Origin: Ciceribacter lividus
GTDB lineage: Bacteria; Pseudomonadota; Alphaproteobacteria; Rhizobiales; Rhizobiaceae
Direction: 5' to 3'
Assembly: GCF_003337715.1 (NCBI RefSeq)
Contig: NZ_QPIX01000002.1
Location: 124,001 to 188,000, forward strand
Length of the DNA: 64,000 nucleotides
Positions 36,772 to 45,792 of the stretch are shown here, one piece after another. The notes under the pieces were generated by a model. That model saw nothing but the letters and a program-made list of their open reading frames with translations, was not told where the DNA came from and did no database searches. Position numbers and translations under genes: made by a program. How positions within the stretch are numbered: position 1 is the first letter of the stretch; each line of letters opens with the position of its first letter.

Positions 36772-37221
36772 TTGGCCGAGATCCTCTTCTATCATCTGAC
36801 GGAATCGAAGCTCGAGGACGCCCTGCCGCCACTTCTCGAAAAGAGCGTCGAGCGTGGTTGGCGGGTCGCGGTGCAGACCGCCGATCCTGCCCGCCGTGAC
36901 GCGCTCGACGCCCATCTCTGGACCTGGCGCGACGAGAGCTTCCTGCCGCACGGCACCGATGCGGCGGAAGGCGCCGAGCAGCAGCCGGTGCTCATCACCG
37001 TCTCTCCGGAAAACCTCAATGCGGCGAGCGTGCGCTTCCTCGTCGACGGCGCCGAGCCTCCGGAAGCGCTGGATTACGACCGTGTCGTCTTTGTCTTCGA
37101 CGGGTACGATCAGGCCCAACTCGAAGCCGCCCGCGCGCAGTGGAAGAAGCTGAAGGGTGAGGGCCACGCGCTCACCTACTGGCAGCAGACGGCCGAGGGG
37201 CGATGGGAGAAGAAGGCCTGA
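36772..37221 (+). CDS. holC: DNA polymerase III chi subunit
   Basis: A 149-residue HolC. It opens with AEILFYHLTESKLEDALPPLLEKSVERGWRVAV, and VFDGYDQAQLEAARAQWKKLKGEGHALTYWQQ closes the fold, matching the family. It links the clamp loader to single-strand binding protein. No ATG fits; the TTG at 36772 with GGGAAGGCGGG upstream puts the start just before the conserved region. A longer frame from 36646 would overlap pepA by over 100 bases and was rejected. Confidence 0.9.
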   Translation: MAEILFYHLTESKLEDALPPLLEKSVERGWRVAVQTADPARRDALDAHLWTWRDESFLPHGTDAAEGAEQQPVLITVSPENLNAASVRFLVDGAEPPEALDYDRVVFVFDGYDQAQLEAARAQWKKLKGEGHALTYWQQTAEGRWEKKA

Positions 37222-37234
37222 GACAGGCCCTTCG

Positions 37235-37633
37235 TCAGGACTGGCGCAGGTCGGTCTGCGAGAACCCGTCGCCGACATAGAGGAGCGGTACATTGGCCGC
37301 CCGGCTGCCGGCATAGGAAAAACAGTCGCCGAAGTTCAGCTCCGCCGGATGACGTCCCTTGCCGTAGCGCGCGAAGGCGTCGAGCGCGTTCGCCGCCATC
37401 TCCTCGGTGACCGGCGTGACGCGGATGTCGAGGACGTCGAGGAATTCCTTCACCAGCCGGTCGGCCGTTGGCGGCTCCAGCTCCAGCCTCTTTCCGAGCA
37501 CGGTCGTCGCCTCGAAGACGGCGGTCGGCGTCGTCATGCGCGGCGTGGCGGTGGCGTCGAGCCGTTCGATGAGCGCGCCGGCCTCCGGCGCGTCGATCAG
37601 GATGGCGACGATGGCCGAGCTATCGACGAACAT
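37235..37633 (-). CDS. vapC: VapC toxin (PIN-domain ribonuclease)
   Basis: A 132-residue PIN-domain RNase. The catalytic acids are visible in MFVDSSAIVAIL (Asp4), TAVFEATTVLGKRLEL (Glu), and LNFGDCFSYAGSRAANVPLLYVGDGF (Asp pair). VapC toxins cut initiator tRNA or other RNAs. It overlaps vapB by 14 bases, standard for this module, and the start at 37633 gives the conserved beginning. Confidence 0.92.
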   Translation of the reverse strand: MFVDSSAIVAILIDAPEAGALIERLDATATPRMTTPTAVFEATTVLGKRLELEPPTADRLVKEFLDVLDIRVTPVTEEMAANALDAFARYGKGRHPAELNFGDCFSYAGSRAANVPLLYVGDGFSQTDLRQS

Positions 37634-37880
37634 CGGCGTCTCCCCACATCTGATCCAGGAAGGCCCTGTCGTCGAAGGGGCGCAGGCTCGCATGGTCGGC
37701 GAGCGCGTACTTCTCGCGCAGCCGGGCGACCCGTTCGCCGAGCGAGGGCTTTGCCAGCTCCTCGTCGATCACACGCTGAAGCGCAAGGCGGATCGCCTCG
37801 GTCTTGGTGGGTGCTTTCAGGATGGCTCGCGCCTGTTCGGCCAGAGCGTTGACGCTTTCGTCCCGCACGTAGAGGGGCAT
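37620..37880 (-). CDS. vapB: VapB antitoxin
   Basis: An 86-residue ribbon-helix-helix type antitoxin of the rhizobial VapB (Rv0623/PSK) class: LYVRDESVNALAEQARAILKAPTKTEAIRLALQRVI with the DNA-binding strand-helix-helix, and a C-terminal acidic toxin-binding tail (DDRAFLDQMWGDADVRR). It should repress vapBC through the palindrome that overlaps the -10 element. Confidence 0.9.
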   Translation of the reverse strand: MPLYVRDESVNALAEQARAILKAPTKTEAIRLALQRVIDEELAKPSLGERVARLREKYALADHASLRPFDDRAFLDQMWGDADVRR

Positions 37881-37896
37881 GACGGCTCCTTGGGAA

Positions 37897-37936
37897 TATA
37901 CAACTTACGTATAATGGATATCCCGGATCTGTTCAA
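37897..37936 (-). promoter_or_regulatory. vapBC promoter with operator palindrome
   Basis: On the minus strand TTGAAC (37936-37931) and TATACG (37913-37908) lie 17 bases apart. The inverted repeat TATAC-N7-GTATA (37897-37913) overlaps the -10 hexamer, so VapB binding there would block RNA polymerase. The region also covers the last bases before the ABC-F stop. Confidence 0.65.
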
Positions 37937-37939
37937 ACC

Positions 37940-39826
37940 TCAGCCGGCCATCGCCTCTTCATATTCGGTGGACAGTTCGAGCCACTGTTCCTCGGCGGCT
38001 GAGAGCTTTGCCGCGGCCTCGCCGCGCTGCTTTGCCTTTTCCGCTGCCTTGGCCGGATTCTTCTCGTAGAGTGCCGGATCTGCAAGTTCCGCATCAAGCG
38101 CCTGAATCAAAGTCTCCAGTTTCTTCGTCAGGGACTCGATTTCATTGATCTTTTTCCTGAGCGGCGCGAGGCTTGCCCGCTTGTCGGCGGCGGCCTTGCG
38201 CTGGTCGGCCTTGTTCACCTGGGCGCCGGCATCGGCCTTGTCCTTCTCGTCCGGCTTGCGCGCCGCGGTGACCACAAGGCTGCGATAATCCTCCAAGTCG
38301 CCGTCGAAGACGCTGACGGTGCCGTTGTTGACGAGCCACAGCCGGTCGACCGTCGCCTCGATCAGGTGCCGGTCGTGGGCGATCAGGATGACGGCGCCGT
38401 TGTAGTCGTTAAGCGCCTCGATCAGCGCGCGGCGGCTGTCGATGTCGAGATGGTTGGTCGGCTCGTCGAGGATCAGAAGGTTCGGCGCGTGGAAGGCGGA
38501 GAGCCCCATCAAGAGGCGCGCCTTCTCGCCGCCGGAAAGGTCCTTGGCGGCGGTCGCCATCTTCTCCGTCGCAAGTCCCATCTGCGCGACGCGGGCGCGC
38601 ACCTGCGCTTCGCCCGCCTGCGGCATCAGCCGGCGCACATGGTCGACCGGCGTCTCGTTCGGCACGAGGTCGTCGAGCTGGTGCTGGGCGAAGAAGCCGA
38701 CCGAAAGGTTCGGCGCGAGCTTCATTTCGCCGGCCTGCAGGTTGAGCCGCCCGGCGATCAGCTTGGCGAAGGTCGACTTGCCGTTGCCGTTCGAGCCGAG
38801 GAGGGCGATGCGGTCGTCGGCGTCGATCCGTAGATTGATGTTCTTCAGGATCGGCTTGCCGGGCTCGTAGCCGACAGCGCCGCCGGAAATCGCGACGATC
38901 GGCGAGGCCGGCTGTTTCTCCGGTTCCGGGAAGGAGATCGGCTGGACGTGATCCTCGATGACGGCCGCGACCGTGCCCATGCGTTCCAGCGCCTTGATGC
39001 GGCTCTGGGCCTGCCGCGCCTTCGACGCCTTGTAGCGGAAGCGGTCGATATAGCTCTGCAGGTGCTTGCGCGCCGCGTCGCTTTTCGCCTTAGCCTTCAT
39101 CTGCAGTTCGTCGGCCTCCGCCTTCTGCCGCTCGAACTGGTCGTAACCGCCGCGATAGAAGGTGAGCTTCTTCTGGTCGAGATGGATAATCGCGTTGACG
39201 GCGGTGTTCAGAAGGTCGCGGTCGTGGCTGATGATGATGACGGTGTGCGGATAGCGCCGCACATAGTCCTCGAGCCAGAGCGTGCCTTCGAGGTCGAGAT
39301 AGTTGGTCGGTTCGTCGAGGAGCAGGAGGTCCGGTTCGGAAAAGAGCACGGCCGCGAGAGCCACGCGCATCCGCCAGCCGCCGGAGAACGACGAGGCCGG
39401 GCGGCGCTGCGCCTCGTGGTCGAAGCCGAGACCGGCGAGGATCGTCGCGGCGCGCGCCTCCGCCGAATGGGCGCCGATGTCGGCGAGCCGCGTCTGGATC
39501 TCGGCGATGCGGTGCGGATCGGTCGCCGTCTCGGCCTCCTTGAGGAGTGCCGCGCGCTCCTTGTCCGCAGCCATGACGATCTCGATCAGCGCCTCTTCGG
39601 TACCCGGCGCTTCCTGCGCCACCTGGCCGATGCGGGCGTTCTTCGGGATGGTGATCGATCCCGTTTCGGCGGAGAGTTCGCCGGTGATGATCTTGAAGAG
39701 CGTCGACTTGCCGGCGCCGTTGCGGCCGACGAGGCCCGCCTTCGTGCCCTCCGGCAGTGAAACTGTGGCGTGGTCGATCAGGAGCCGCCCGGCGATGCGG
39801 GCCGAGATGTCGTTGATGGTAATCAT
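37940..39826 (-). CDS. ABC-F family ATPase
   Basis: A 628-residue soluble protein with two ABC ATPase domains and no membrane segment, so not a transporter. The first Walker A is GLVGRNGAGKSTLF and the second is ALLGSNGNGKSTFA; signature motifs are SFSGGWRMRVALA and DLSGGEKARLLM. A linker and a C-terminal coiled coil (residues about 540-628, KKINEIESLTKKLETLIQAL) follow, as in Uup/YheS-type proteins. ABC-F proteins act on the ribosome. The start at 39826 opens the first conserved strand. Confidence 0.93.
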   Translation of the reverse strand: MITINDISARIAGRLLIDHATVSLPEGTKAGLVGRNGAGKSTLFKIITGELSAETGSITIPKNARIGQVAQEAPGTEEALIEIVMAADKERAALLKEAETATDPHRIAEIQTRLADIGAHSAEARAATILAGLGFDHEAQRRPASSFSGGWRMRVALAAVLFSEPDLLLLDEPTNYLDLEGTLWLEDYVRRYPHTVIIISHDRDLLNTAVNAIIHLDQKKLTFYRGGYDQFERQKAEADELQMKAKAKSDAARKHLQSYIDRFRYKASKARQAQSRIKALERMGTVAAVIEDHVQPISFPEPEKQPASPIVAISGGAVGYEPGKPILKNINLRIDADDRIALLGSNGNGKSTFAKLIAGRLNLQAGEMKLAPNLSVGFFAQHQLDDLVPNETPVDHVRRLMPQAGEAQVRARVAQMGLATEKMATAAKDLSGGEKARLLMGLSAFHAPNLLILDEPTNHLDIDSRRALIEALNDYNGAVILIAHDRHLIEATVDRLWLVNNGTVSVFDGDLEDYRSLVVTAARKPDEKDKADAGAQVNKADQRKAAADKRASLAPLRKKINEIESLTKKLETLIQALDAELADPALYEKNPAKAAEKAKQRGEAAAKLSAAEEQWLELSTEYEEAMAG

Positions 39827-39956
39827 GGCCTTGGCTTTTGGCGGAAGCGCTCGCCAAAGGCAAGACGCGAGCGGCCCCGCCGGCGGTGAGGGTATGCGGG
39901 CTCTGCGCCGGGGTGTCCGGCGGGCAACATTTTCCGGCTGTTTTCGCCTTCGGGCG

Positions 39957-41018
39957 TCAGGCGGCGCGGCGACCCGCGACGCCGGGCGCAAAACAGGCAA
40001 TCGGCGCGCGCGGGTCCACCTTGGCGGCGGCGAGCGCCTGTTCCGCCCGGGCAGTGAGATGTTGCGCACTCTCGGCGTCGTCGCTGAGGGCAATCCCGAT
40101 CGACAGTCCGAGTGCGCCGTTGTCCTCGCCGTCGGCGGTGGCGAAGACCAGCCCGTTCTCGACCGAATCGTGGATGCGCCCGGCGATCGTCCGAGCGGCG
40201 GCGTCATCGACGTCGGCGAAGAGGAAGGCGAACTCGTCGGCTCCGATGCGGGCGACGAAGTCGTTCTTCTTGATCGACTTCCTCAGGATCGCGGCGAGCC
40301 GCTTGAGAATGCGGTTGCCGGCCTCCGTGCCGTAGTCGCGGTTGACGGCGGCGAACCCGTCGATATCGGCGATGAGAAGGGCGGTACCGCGTGGCAGCGC
40401 CCCGGACTCGTAGAGGCTCTCGAGGCGGTTGGCGAAGGCGATGCGGTTCGGCAACCCGGTCAGGCGATCGCGCAGGATTGCGGCCTTTGCCGCACGCGTC
40501 GCTCGCTCGGCAGTGTCGAGCCGGTCCAGACCGGCCTTCAGCGCCTGCTCGGCCCGGCTTTCGCTTCGAAGAAGTTCGGCGGCGGAGGATTGCAGGAAGT
40601 CGACGTCGGCGAGGAGATCCTCGACCCCGCGGTCCCGGTCCTCGCGGATCGCGCGGAGGAGTGTCTCCATGGCGCTGACGAAGGCCTGCTTCTCGCGAAT
40701 GGCGGCGGACATCTCCTCCGCGGCCCCGGAGAGAACACGCGCGGCCTCCACGCAGGATTTCTCCTCGATGAGCCCGCAATGGCCGGTGAGACGGTAGGCG
40801 AGGCCGATCCGGTCGAGCACATGCTGCGGCGGGTTGGGCGCAAGCGAGGTGACGTCGCGGGCGAGCGCCGGATCATGCCCGAAGAGCGCTTCGTGGAAGA
40901 GTTCGTAGTTGCGCGGCAGGGCGTCGACCTTGAGTCGCGCCATCGCCTGCGTGACGCGCTGCAGCCGGTCCGTCGCCTCGTTCTCTGCCGATGCCGTCCC
41001 TTCGTTCCGATGGCCCAT
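39957..41018 (-). CDS. GGDEF-domain diguanylate cyclase
   Basis: A 353-residue protein. Residues 20-180 are a helical regulatory region with no recognised domain. The last 170 residues form a GGDEF domain starting at DRLTGLPNRIAF and containing the active loop as IGADEFAFLF (GADEF rather than GGDEF, with Ala for the second Gly), which many active cyclases tolerate. It probably makes cyclic di-GMP. It is cytoplasmic with no membrane helices. GGGGAAAG upstream supports the start at 41018. Confidence 0.85.
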   Translation of the reverse strand: MGHRNEGTASAENEATDRLQRVTQAMARLKVDALPRNYELFHEALFGHDPALARDVTSLAPNPPQHVLDRIGLAYRLTGHCGLIEEKSCVEAARVLSGAAEEMSAAIREKQAFVSAMETLLRAIREDRDRGVEDLLADVDFLQSSAAELLRSESRAEQALKAGLDRLDTAERATRAAKAAILRDRLTGLPNRIAFANRLESLYESGALPRGTALLIADIDGFAAVNRDYGTEAGNRILKRLAAILRKSIKKNDFVARIGADEFAFLFADVDDAAARTIAGRIHDSVENGLVFATADGEDNGALGLSIGIALSDDAESAQHLTARAEQALAAAKVDPRAPIACFAPGVAGRRAA

Positions 41019-41173
41019 CCCGCTTTCCCCGTCCAAAGCTCGTTTGCTTCCCTGGCTTTTTCCGGAAACCAGATGAGGCGGAAAGCCTGTGCAATCCGTA
41101 AACGATGGGGGACGCCGGCGCTTGATGCGCAACGGAGTTTGCCGGGAGGGTTAAGGGACCGTCTCCAGCCGGG

Positions 41174-41683
41174 TCAGATCCACTGCTGCCCTTCCTGCCG
41201 CTGGAAGTAGACGAGGTCGAGTACGAGGGAGGGCTTGCCGAGCACCGTCAACGCCATGTGCGCCTGACCACGGTGATGGGTCTGGTGGTTGAAGAAATGC
41301 GCGACCGCGGCGCCGAGCTTGTGGCTGATCGGCTCCGGCTTGACGATGGTCGTGTAGGAGATGCGGGCGTCGAGCGACGCCTCGTCGAGCCCGTCGACCC
41401 AGCGGATGATGCGCTCGTCCTCGGCCTTTCGGGCGGCGGCGAGATCGGCGAGCGTTTCATAGGGGCGTTCGTCCAGCGCGCGGGGGACGGGACCTTCGCC
41501 GGTGAAACGCCGCATCCAGATACGGTCGCCGACGAGGATGTGGCTGAGTGTGCCGAAGAGCGAGCCGAAGAAGGCGCCGGTGTCACGGAAGAGCTCGTCC
41601 TCGGTGAGTTCTGCGGCGGCGGCGTAGACCCGCTCGTTGGCCCAGCGGTTATAGGCGGCGAACATCTGGCAGTGCTGCAGCAT
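41174..41683 (-). CDS. DinB-like four-helix metalloprotein
   Basis: A 169-residue protein of the DinB/YfiT-like fold, not the polymerase of the same name. Histidines expected as metal ligands occur in LSHILVGDRIW and HFFNHQTHHRGQ. Proteins of this fold include thiol-dependent detoxification enzymes and transferases; no specific reaction can be assigned. It is followed on the opposite strand by a GST gene. Confidence 0.85.
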   Translation of the reverse strand: MLQHCQMFAAYNRWANERVYAAAAELTEDELFRDTGAFFGSLFGTLSHILVGDRIWMRRFTGEGPVPRALDERPYETLADLAAARKAEDERIIRWVDGLDEASLDARISYTTIVKPEPISHKLGAAVAHFFNHQTHHRGQAHMALTVLGKPSLVLDLVYFQRQEGQQWI

Positions 41684-41829
41684 TTCGGGTCTCCGGAACG
41701 AGTGACGCCTCAGTCTAGGCGAGGGGAACTGAAGTGTGGGTGATGGGTCCGATGAAATTTCCTGATTTGATTGCGCCGCAGCCATGCCCTTGAATGCCGG
41801 CGATCATTCTTGGAACAAGGAGCCCCGCG

Positions 41830-42513
41830 ATGTCCAGAACCCTCTACTCGCTTTGCGGCAGTGATCTCTCCCGCCCGTTCTCGCCCCATTGCTGGAAAGT
41901 CGTGATGGCTCTGAAGCACAAGGGGCTGTCCTATTCCGAGCGGCCGCTGCCGTTCACGGCCATCCCCGATATCGAGAACGGGGCGACGCGGACGGTGCCG
42001 TTGCTGCGCGACGGCGACCGCCTGATCTCCGACAGTTTCGCCATCGCGCTCTATCTCGACGACGCCTATCCGGACGAGCCGACGCTGTTCGGCGGCGAGG
42101 GTGGCAAGGCGCTCGCCCGCTTCGTCGAGGGCTTTTCCCAGACGGTGATCCATCCGGCGATCACCCGCATCGCCATCATGGACATCCACGATATGCTCGA
42201 CGAGGCGGACCGGGCCTATTTCCGCCGAAGCCGCGAACAGCGTTTCGGCGTGCCGATCGAGGAGGTCGCGGCCGCCCGTGACCAGGAAATCGCGGCCCTC
42301 CCCGACAAGTTCACGCCGCTGCGCCACGTGCTCACCTTCCAGCCGTTCATCGGCGGCGACGGTCCGCTCTTTGCCGACTACATCCTCTTCGGCGCGCTGC
42401 AGTGGCTGAGGATCACGACCGGCTCGGTGCACCTGCCGCAGGACGATCCGGCCTATGCCTGGTACGAGCGCTGCCTCGACCTCTACGACGGCGAGGCCAG
42501 GAAGGTCGCCTAA
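41830..42513 (+). CDS. Glutathione S-transferase family protein
   Basis: A 227-residue GST. The N-terminal thioredoxin-like part has PFSPHCWKVVMALKHKGLSYSERPLPF, TVPLLRDGDRLISDSFAIALYLDDAYP with the cis-Pro and the glutathione Ser. A helical C-terminal domain follows. The SDSFAIALYL pattern and the FSPHCW start resemble the beta-etherase (LigE/LigF-like) group, so a ring- or ether-cleaving role is possible but unproven. Confidence 0.87.
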   Translation: MSRTLYSLCGSDLSRPFSPHCWKVVMALKHKGLSYSERPLPFTAIPDIENGATRTVPLLRDGDRLISDSFAIALYLDDAYPDEPTLFGGEGGKALARFVEGFSQTVIHPAITRIAIMDIHDMLDEADRAYFRRSREQRFGVPIEEVAAARDQEIAALPDKFTPLRHVLTFQPFIGGDGPLFADYILFGALQWLRITTGSVHLPQDDPAYAWYERCLDLYDGEARKVA

Positions 42514-42519
42514 CGCTCC

Positions 42520-43065
42520 TCAGCGCCCGTAGGTCACGGTGATCGCGGCTTTGGCGAGTGCGTTGGCATTCGTCATGAAGCCGATCAGGGCGCCGCTGGC
42601 ATTCTGGTCGAGGTCGAGCTTGTCGACCGAGAGTGCGGTCACCGTGAAGATGTAGCGGTGCGTCTCGCCGGCCGGCGGGCAGGCGCCGAGATAGCTTGCG
42701 AAGCCGGCGTCGGCGCGGCTCTGCACGGCGCCGTCCGGTGCGCCCTTGTTCGGCGTGACGCCGCCTTCGAGCCTGGTGACCGAGGCCGGGACGTTGAACA
42801 TCACCCAGTGCCAGAAGCCGGAGCCGGTCGGCGCGTCCGGATCATAGGCGCTGACGACGAAGCTCTTCGTGTCCGCTGGTGCATTTGACCAGGAAAGCTG
42901 CGGGGAGATGTTGCCGCCGTCGCAGCCGAAGGTATTCGCGACCTGCGCGTCGGAAAGCGTGCCGCCGTCGCGGATGTCGGCGCTCGATAGCGTGAAGTCC
43001 GCAGCCTGTGCGGCAAAGCCGGAGAGGCTCGCGATGGCGGTTGCGAGAACGAGGGATTTCAACAT
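42520..43065 (-). CDS. YbhB/YbcL family secreted PEBP protein
   Basis: A 181-residue protein of the phosphatidylethanolamine-binding fold. A signal peptide ends at about residue 21 (AAQA-AD). The conserved ligand-site motif is SAYDPDAPTGSGFWHWVMFNVPA, and the second motif is YLGACPPAGETHRYIFTV. Periplasmic members are of unknown function; the fold suggests binding of an anionic ligand. Confidence 0.88.
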   Translation of the reverse strand: MLKSLVLATAIASLSGFAAQAADFTLSSADIRDGGTLSDAQVANTFGCDGGNISPQLSWSNAPADTKSFVVSAYDPDAPTGSGFWHWVMFNVPASVTRLEGGVTPNKGAPDGAVQSRADAGFASYLGACPPAGETHRYIFTVTALSVDKLDLDQNASGALIGFMTNANALAKAAITVTYGR

Positions 43066-43107
43066 GGTCTGGCTCCTTTGCTTTGGAGCCCTACCGTAAC
43101 CGGCACT

Positions 43108-43974
43108 TCACTCCGCCGCGGCCCTCGGACGCTCGACTTCTGTCCCGGAACGCTCGCTGTCGCCTGCGGCGGAGCGGATGTCGCGCGGCGAGAGCCCGAA
43201 GCGGGCACGGAACCGTGCCGCGAATTTCGACGCCGAGCCGTAGCCGACGTCGAGCGCGACGCGATTGATCGGCAGTTCGCTCGCCTGGAGGAGGGCGAGG
43301 GCGGTGGTCATGCGGACGTCGGTAATGATCTCGGTGAGGTTGGTGCCGAGAAGGGCGAGCTTGCGCCGCAGCGTCTGCTCGCTCATCGCAAGCGCGCCGG
43401 CGACGATTGCCGCCGGCCAGTCTGCGGCGGGATCGGTCCGGACGAGCGCGCGGATGCGCCAGACGAGATGTTCGCGCATGTCCGGCAGGAGGCCGATCCC
43501 CCGCGCCTGCAGGCGGATCACCAGTTCGCCGAGGATGTGGCGATGAACGCTCTCCTGCGTCGAGGCTCCCTCGGCGATGGTTTGCCGTGCGCGGGCAAGC
43601 GCATCGAGGAAGCCGTCGTCCAGCGCGATGTGGACGGCCCCGGTCGTCGGCCGTGCCGCGGGGTCGGCGTAAGCGGCGACCAGCGACGGTGCGAGGCTCA
43701 GCGCCTCGGCGTGATAGGCGCCCGTCTCCCCGACGCCGTTGATGATCACGCATTCGAGGCCTTGCGGTACGAAGACCGCTTCGCCCGGGCCGGCGATGAC
43801 CTCGTCATGGTCCGTGATGACGCGCTTCCAGCCCTGCCTGACGAGGATGACCGCCGGCTCATCGATCCGGAACTGCCGGAAGCGGCCGGTCGAGGCCTGC
43901 AGGATGGAGCAATGGACGGCAAGTCCGGGCAGGGCCGCGGTGAAGCGGCTGGCGCCGTCTGCGGGGTTTTTCAT
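43108..43974 (-). CDS. AraC family transcriptional regulator
   Basis: A 288-residue regulator. An N-terminal AraC_N-like sensor domain (GRFRQFRIDEPAVILVRQGWKRVI, FVPQGLECVI) is followed by an AraC HTH domain (AAIVAGALAMSEQTLRRKLALLGTNL, INRVALDVGYGSASKFAARFRARFGLSPRDI). I start at 43974, since the frame to 44598 runs across the ndk gene on the other strand. Its neighbour, the PEBP gene, may be a target, but there is no direct evidence. Confidence 0.85.
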   Translation of the reverse strand: MKNPADGASRFTAALPGLAVHCSILQASTGRFRQFRIDEPAVILVRQGWKRVITDHDEVIAGPGEAVFVPQGLECVIINGVGETGAYHAEALSLAPSLVAAYADPAARPTTGAVHIALDDGFLDALARARQTIAEGASTQESVHRHILGELVIRLQARGIGLLPDMREHLVWRIRALVRTDPAADWPAAIVAGALAMSEQTLRRKLALLGTNLTEIITDVRMTTALALLQASELPINRVALDVGYGSASKFAARFRARFGLSPRDIRSAAGDSERSGTEVERPRAAAE

Positions 43975-44145
43975 GGAAGGGCTCCTGTCGATTGCCGCGC
44001 GGTCGAACCGCTCGGGAACCGCGGCCGGCCATGTCGGCGGGCAATGATATGACGGTCTCGTGAAATTCGTCCATCCCCCTTGTTTTCGGGCCTTGAGGCG
44101 GGTAGATACCGCCCACTTTCCCCATAGAACAGAAGGATGAGAACC

Positions 44146-44568
44146 ATGGCGATTGAACGCACGTTTTCGATGATCAAGCCGGACGCAACGAAGCGCAACC
44201 TGACGGGCGCGATCACCAAGATGCTCGAAGATGCCGGCCTGCGCGTCGTCGCGTCGAAGCGCGTATGGATGAGCAAGCGCGAAGCCGAAGGCTTCTACGC
44301 CGTGCACAAGGAACGTCCGTTCTTCGGCGAACTCGTTGAAGGCATGACCTCGGGCCCGACCGTCGTACAGGTCCTCGAAGGCGAAGGCGCTATCCTGAAG
44401 AACCGCGAAATCATGGGCGCCACCAACCCGGCCCAGGCCGCCGAAGGCACCATCCGCAAGACCTTCGCGCTGTCGATCGGCGAGAACTCGGTTCACGGCT
44501 CGGACGCCCCGGAAACCGCCGCCCAGGAAATCAAGTATTGGTTCTCCGACACCGAGATCGTCGGCTGA
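44146..44568 (+). CDS. ndk: Nucleoside diphosphate kinase
   Basis: A 140-residue enzyme that equilibrates nucleoside di- and triphosphates. The phosphate-accepting His lies in [18 protein letters not shown], and [16 protein letters not shown] opens the fold. The start at 44146 is preceded by AGAAGGATG. A terminator follows. It is single and divergent from the AraC gene. Confidence 0.97.
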   Translation: MAIERTFSMIKPDATKRNLTGAITKMLEDAGLRVVASKRVWMSKREAEGFYAVHKERPFFGELVEGMTSGPTVVQVLEGEGAILKNREIMGATNPAQAAEGTIRKTFALSIGENSVHGSDAPETAAQEIKYWFSDTEIVG

Positions 44569-44577
44569 ATCAAGTCC

Positions 44578-44650
44578 TGAGGCTGTCGCCTCAAGCATTT
44601 GAAGACATTCGGGAAGCCGGGGCGGAAACGCTCCGGCTTTATTGCTTTTG
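44578..44650 (+). terminator. Intrinsic terminator after ndk
   Basis: A small hairpin (TGAGGC / GCCTCA, 44578-44593) and a main hairpin (AAGCCGG at 44614-44620 with CCGGCTT at 44633-44639) are followed by a T-rich run TATTGCTTTT. It should end the ndk transcript. Confidence 0.75.
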
Positions 44651-44661
44651 GGGCTGGCCGA

Positions 44662-45183
44662 TCACGTCCCGGAAGCCGGCGCCGGGCAATCTTTGTCCGG
44701 ATCGAAATCCTGGCTGCCGTCGCCCTTGAAGACCTCCGGATTGGGCGTGTAGATCGGCCCGACCACCAGCGGTTTCGCCGGCAGGATGCTCTGGTCGAGC
44801 GTCGAGGTCACGCTCGTTTCGATCGTCTGGATCACCGCGTCCTTGTCGTCGAGGATGCGGATCGTCACCGCATAGGGCTTACTTTTGACGATGCAGTGGA
44901 CCGGCGGGCTTTCGAGCGACACCTTCTCCCAGAACGGGAAGATCTTCGAGCGCGTCACGAGCGGCGGGCCGCCGGCCGGGTTCTCGTAGGTCGTCTCGGC
45001 GAAGCTCTCCTCCGGCAGCGGGCCATTGCGCGCCAGCGTGATGACGTAGGTCGCAGCGGCGATGCGGTAGTTGAAGATGAAGACACGGCCCGAGACCTGG
45101 AGTGGCTCGTTCGCGTCCTCCCGCTGACAGCCCGCGAGCGGCAGCAGCGCGAGCAGGGCGGCCGCGATCCATCTCGTTTTCAT
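44662..45183 (-). CDS. Putative lipoprotein
   Basis: A 173-residue protein with a lipoprotein signal peptide: positive start, hydrophobic core, and lipobox LAGC with the lipidated Cys at residue 19. The mature part is beta-rich (VSGRVFIFNYRIAAATYVITLARNG, PYAVTIRILDDKDAVIQTIETSVTST) with no recognised domain. It overlaps the CGNR gene by four bases and so is in one operon with it. Confidence 0.7.
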   Translation of the reverse strand: MKTRWIAAALLALLPLAGCQREDANEPLQVSGRVFIFNYRIAAATYVITLARNGPLPEESFAETTYENPAGGPPLVTRSKIFPFWEKVSLESPPVHCIVKSKPYAVTIRILDDKDAVIQTIETSVTSTLDQSILPAKPLVVGPIYTPNPEVFKGDGSQDFDPDKDCPAPASGT

Positions 45184-45728
45184 GACAAGGCTTCCTTCTT
45201 CTTGCGATAGTGGCGGTGCGCTTTGGTGCGGTTGCCGCAGACCGCCATGTCGCACCATGTGCGGCTGCGGTTCTTGCTGCGGTCGAGGAACAGCCAGCCG
45301 CAATTGGCGCAGATCTTGATCCGGTCCTGTTCCGGCGCCGACACGAGCCGGAGCGCGGAGAACGCGGTTGCGGCATCGAGCGCATCGCCGCTTTCCGCCG
45401 CACGCAGGTTCGCGGCGATCGCCTCCAGAAGGGAGGCGAGCCTTTCGCGCGTATCGAGGCCGGTCGCACGGGCGCGAAAATAGCCGTCGATCTCCTCGCG
45501 CAGGCGGATGAACCGCCCCCTTCCGCCGGGCGACAGCGGCGCGAGCCGTGCGAGGAGATCGCGTTCCGCGCCATGGGTGCGGGCGGCCGGGACGAACAGG
45601 TCGAGTTGCGCCGGATCGTCGAAACGATCGATGCGGCGGTCCGGGTCGGAGCGCAGGACGACGCTGTTGGCGACGTCGAAGGCCAGTGTTCCACCGGAGA
45701 AGCGATGAGGGGTCCAGGCGAAGGTCAT
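45180..45728 (-). CDS. CGNR zinc-finger protein, probable regulator
   Basis: A 182-residue protein. The C-terminal 45 residues are the CGNR zinc finger (ICANCGWLFLDRSKNRSRTWCDMAVCGNRTKAHRHY) with four cysteines; the N-terminal half is an ABATE-type helical domain. CGNR proteins are thought to bind DNA and are often found next to transport genes. It is divergent from the LivH-type permease, with a perfect 8-bp inverted repeat in the 64-base space between the start codons, which fits an autoregulated operator. Confidence 0.85.
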   Translation of the reverse strand: MTFAWTPHRFSGGTLAFDVANSVVLRSDPDRRIDRFDDPAQLDLFVPAARTHGAERDLLARLAPLSPGGRGRFIRLREEIDGYFRARATGLDTRERLASLLEAIAANLRAAESGDALDAATAFSALRLVSAPEQDRIKICANCGWLFLDRSKNRSRTWCDMAVCGNRTKAHRHYRKKKEALS

Positions 45729-45735
45729 GGCAGAA

Positions 45736-45769
45736 TTATAACTGGTAAAACGAAAAATGATAGTTATAA
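45736..45769. promoter_or_regulatory. Inverted repeat, candidate CGNR operator
   Basis: TTATAACT at 45736-45743 and its exact complement AGTTATAA at 45762-45769 are 18 bases apart, between the divergent CGNR and permease genes. The half-sites are AT-rich in a GC-rich genome and lie near where -10 elements should be. A regulator dimer could contact both. Confidence 0.5.
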
Positions 45770-45792
45770 AACTGCCGAGGGAAGAGGGGTAT

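Noticed and set aside
41174..41683. DinB-like protein as the SOS DNA polymerase IV
   Set aside because: It is the 169-residue metal-binding DinB/YfiT fold, unrelated to the Y-family polymerase.
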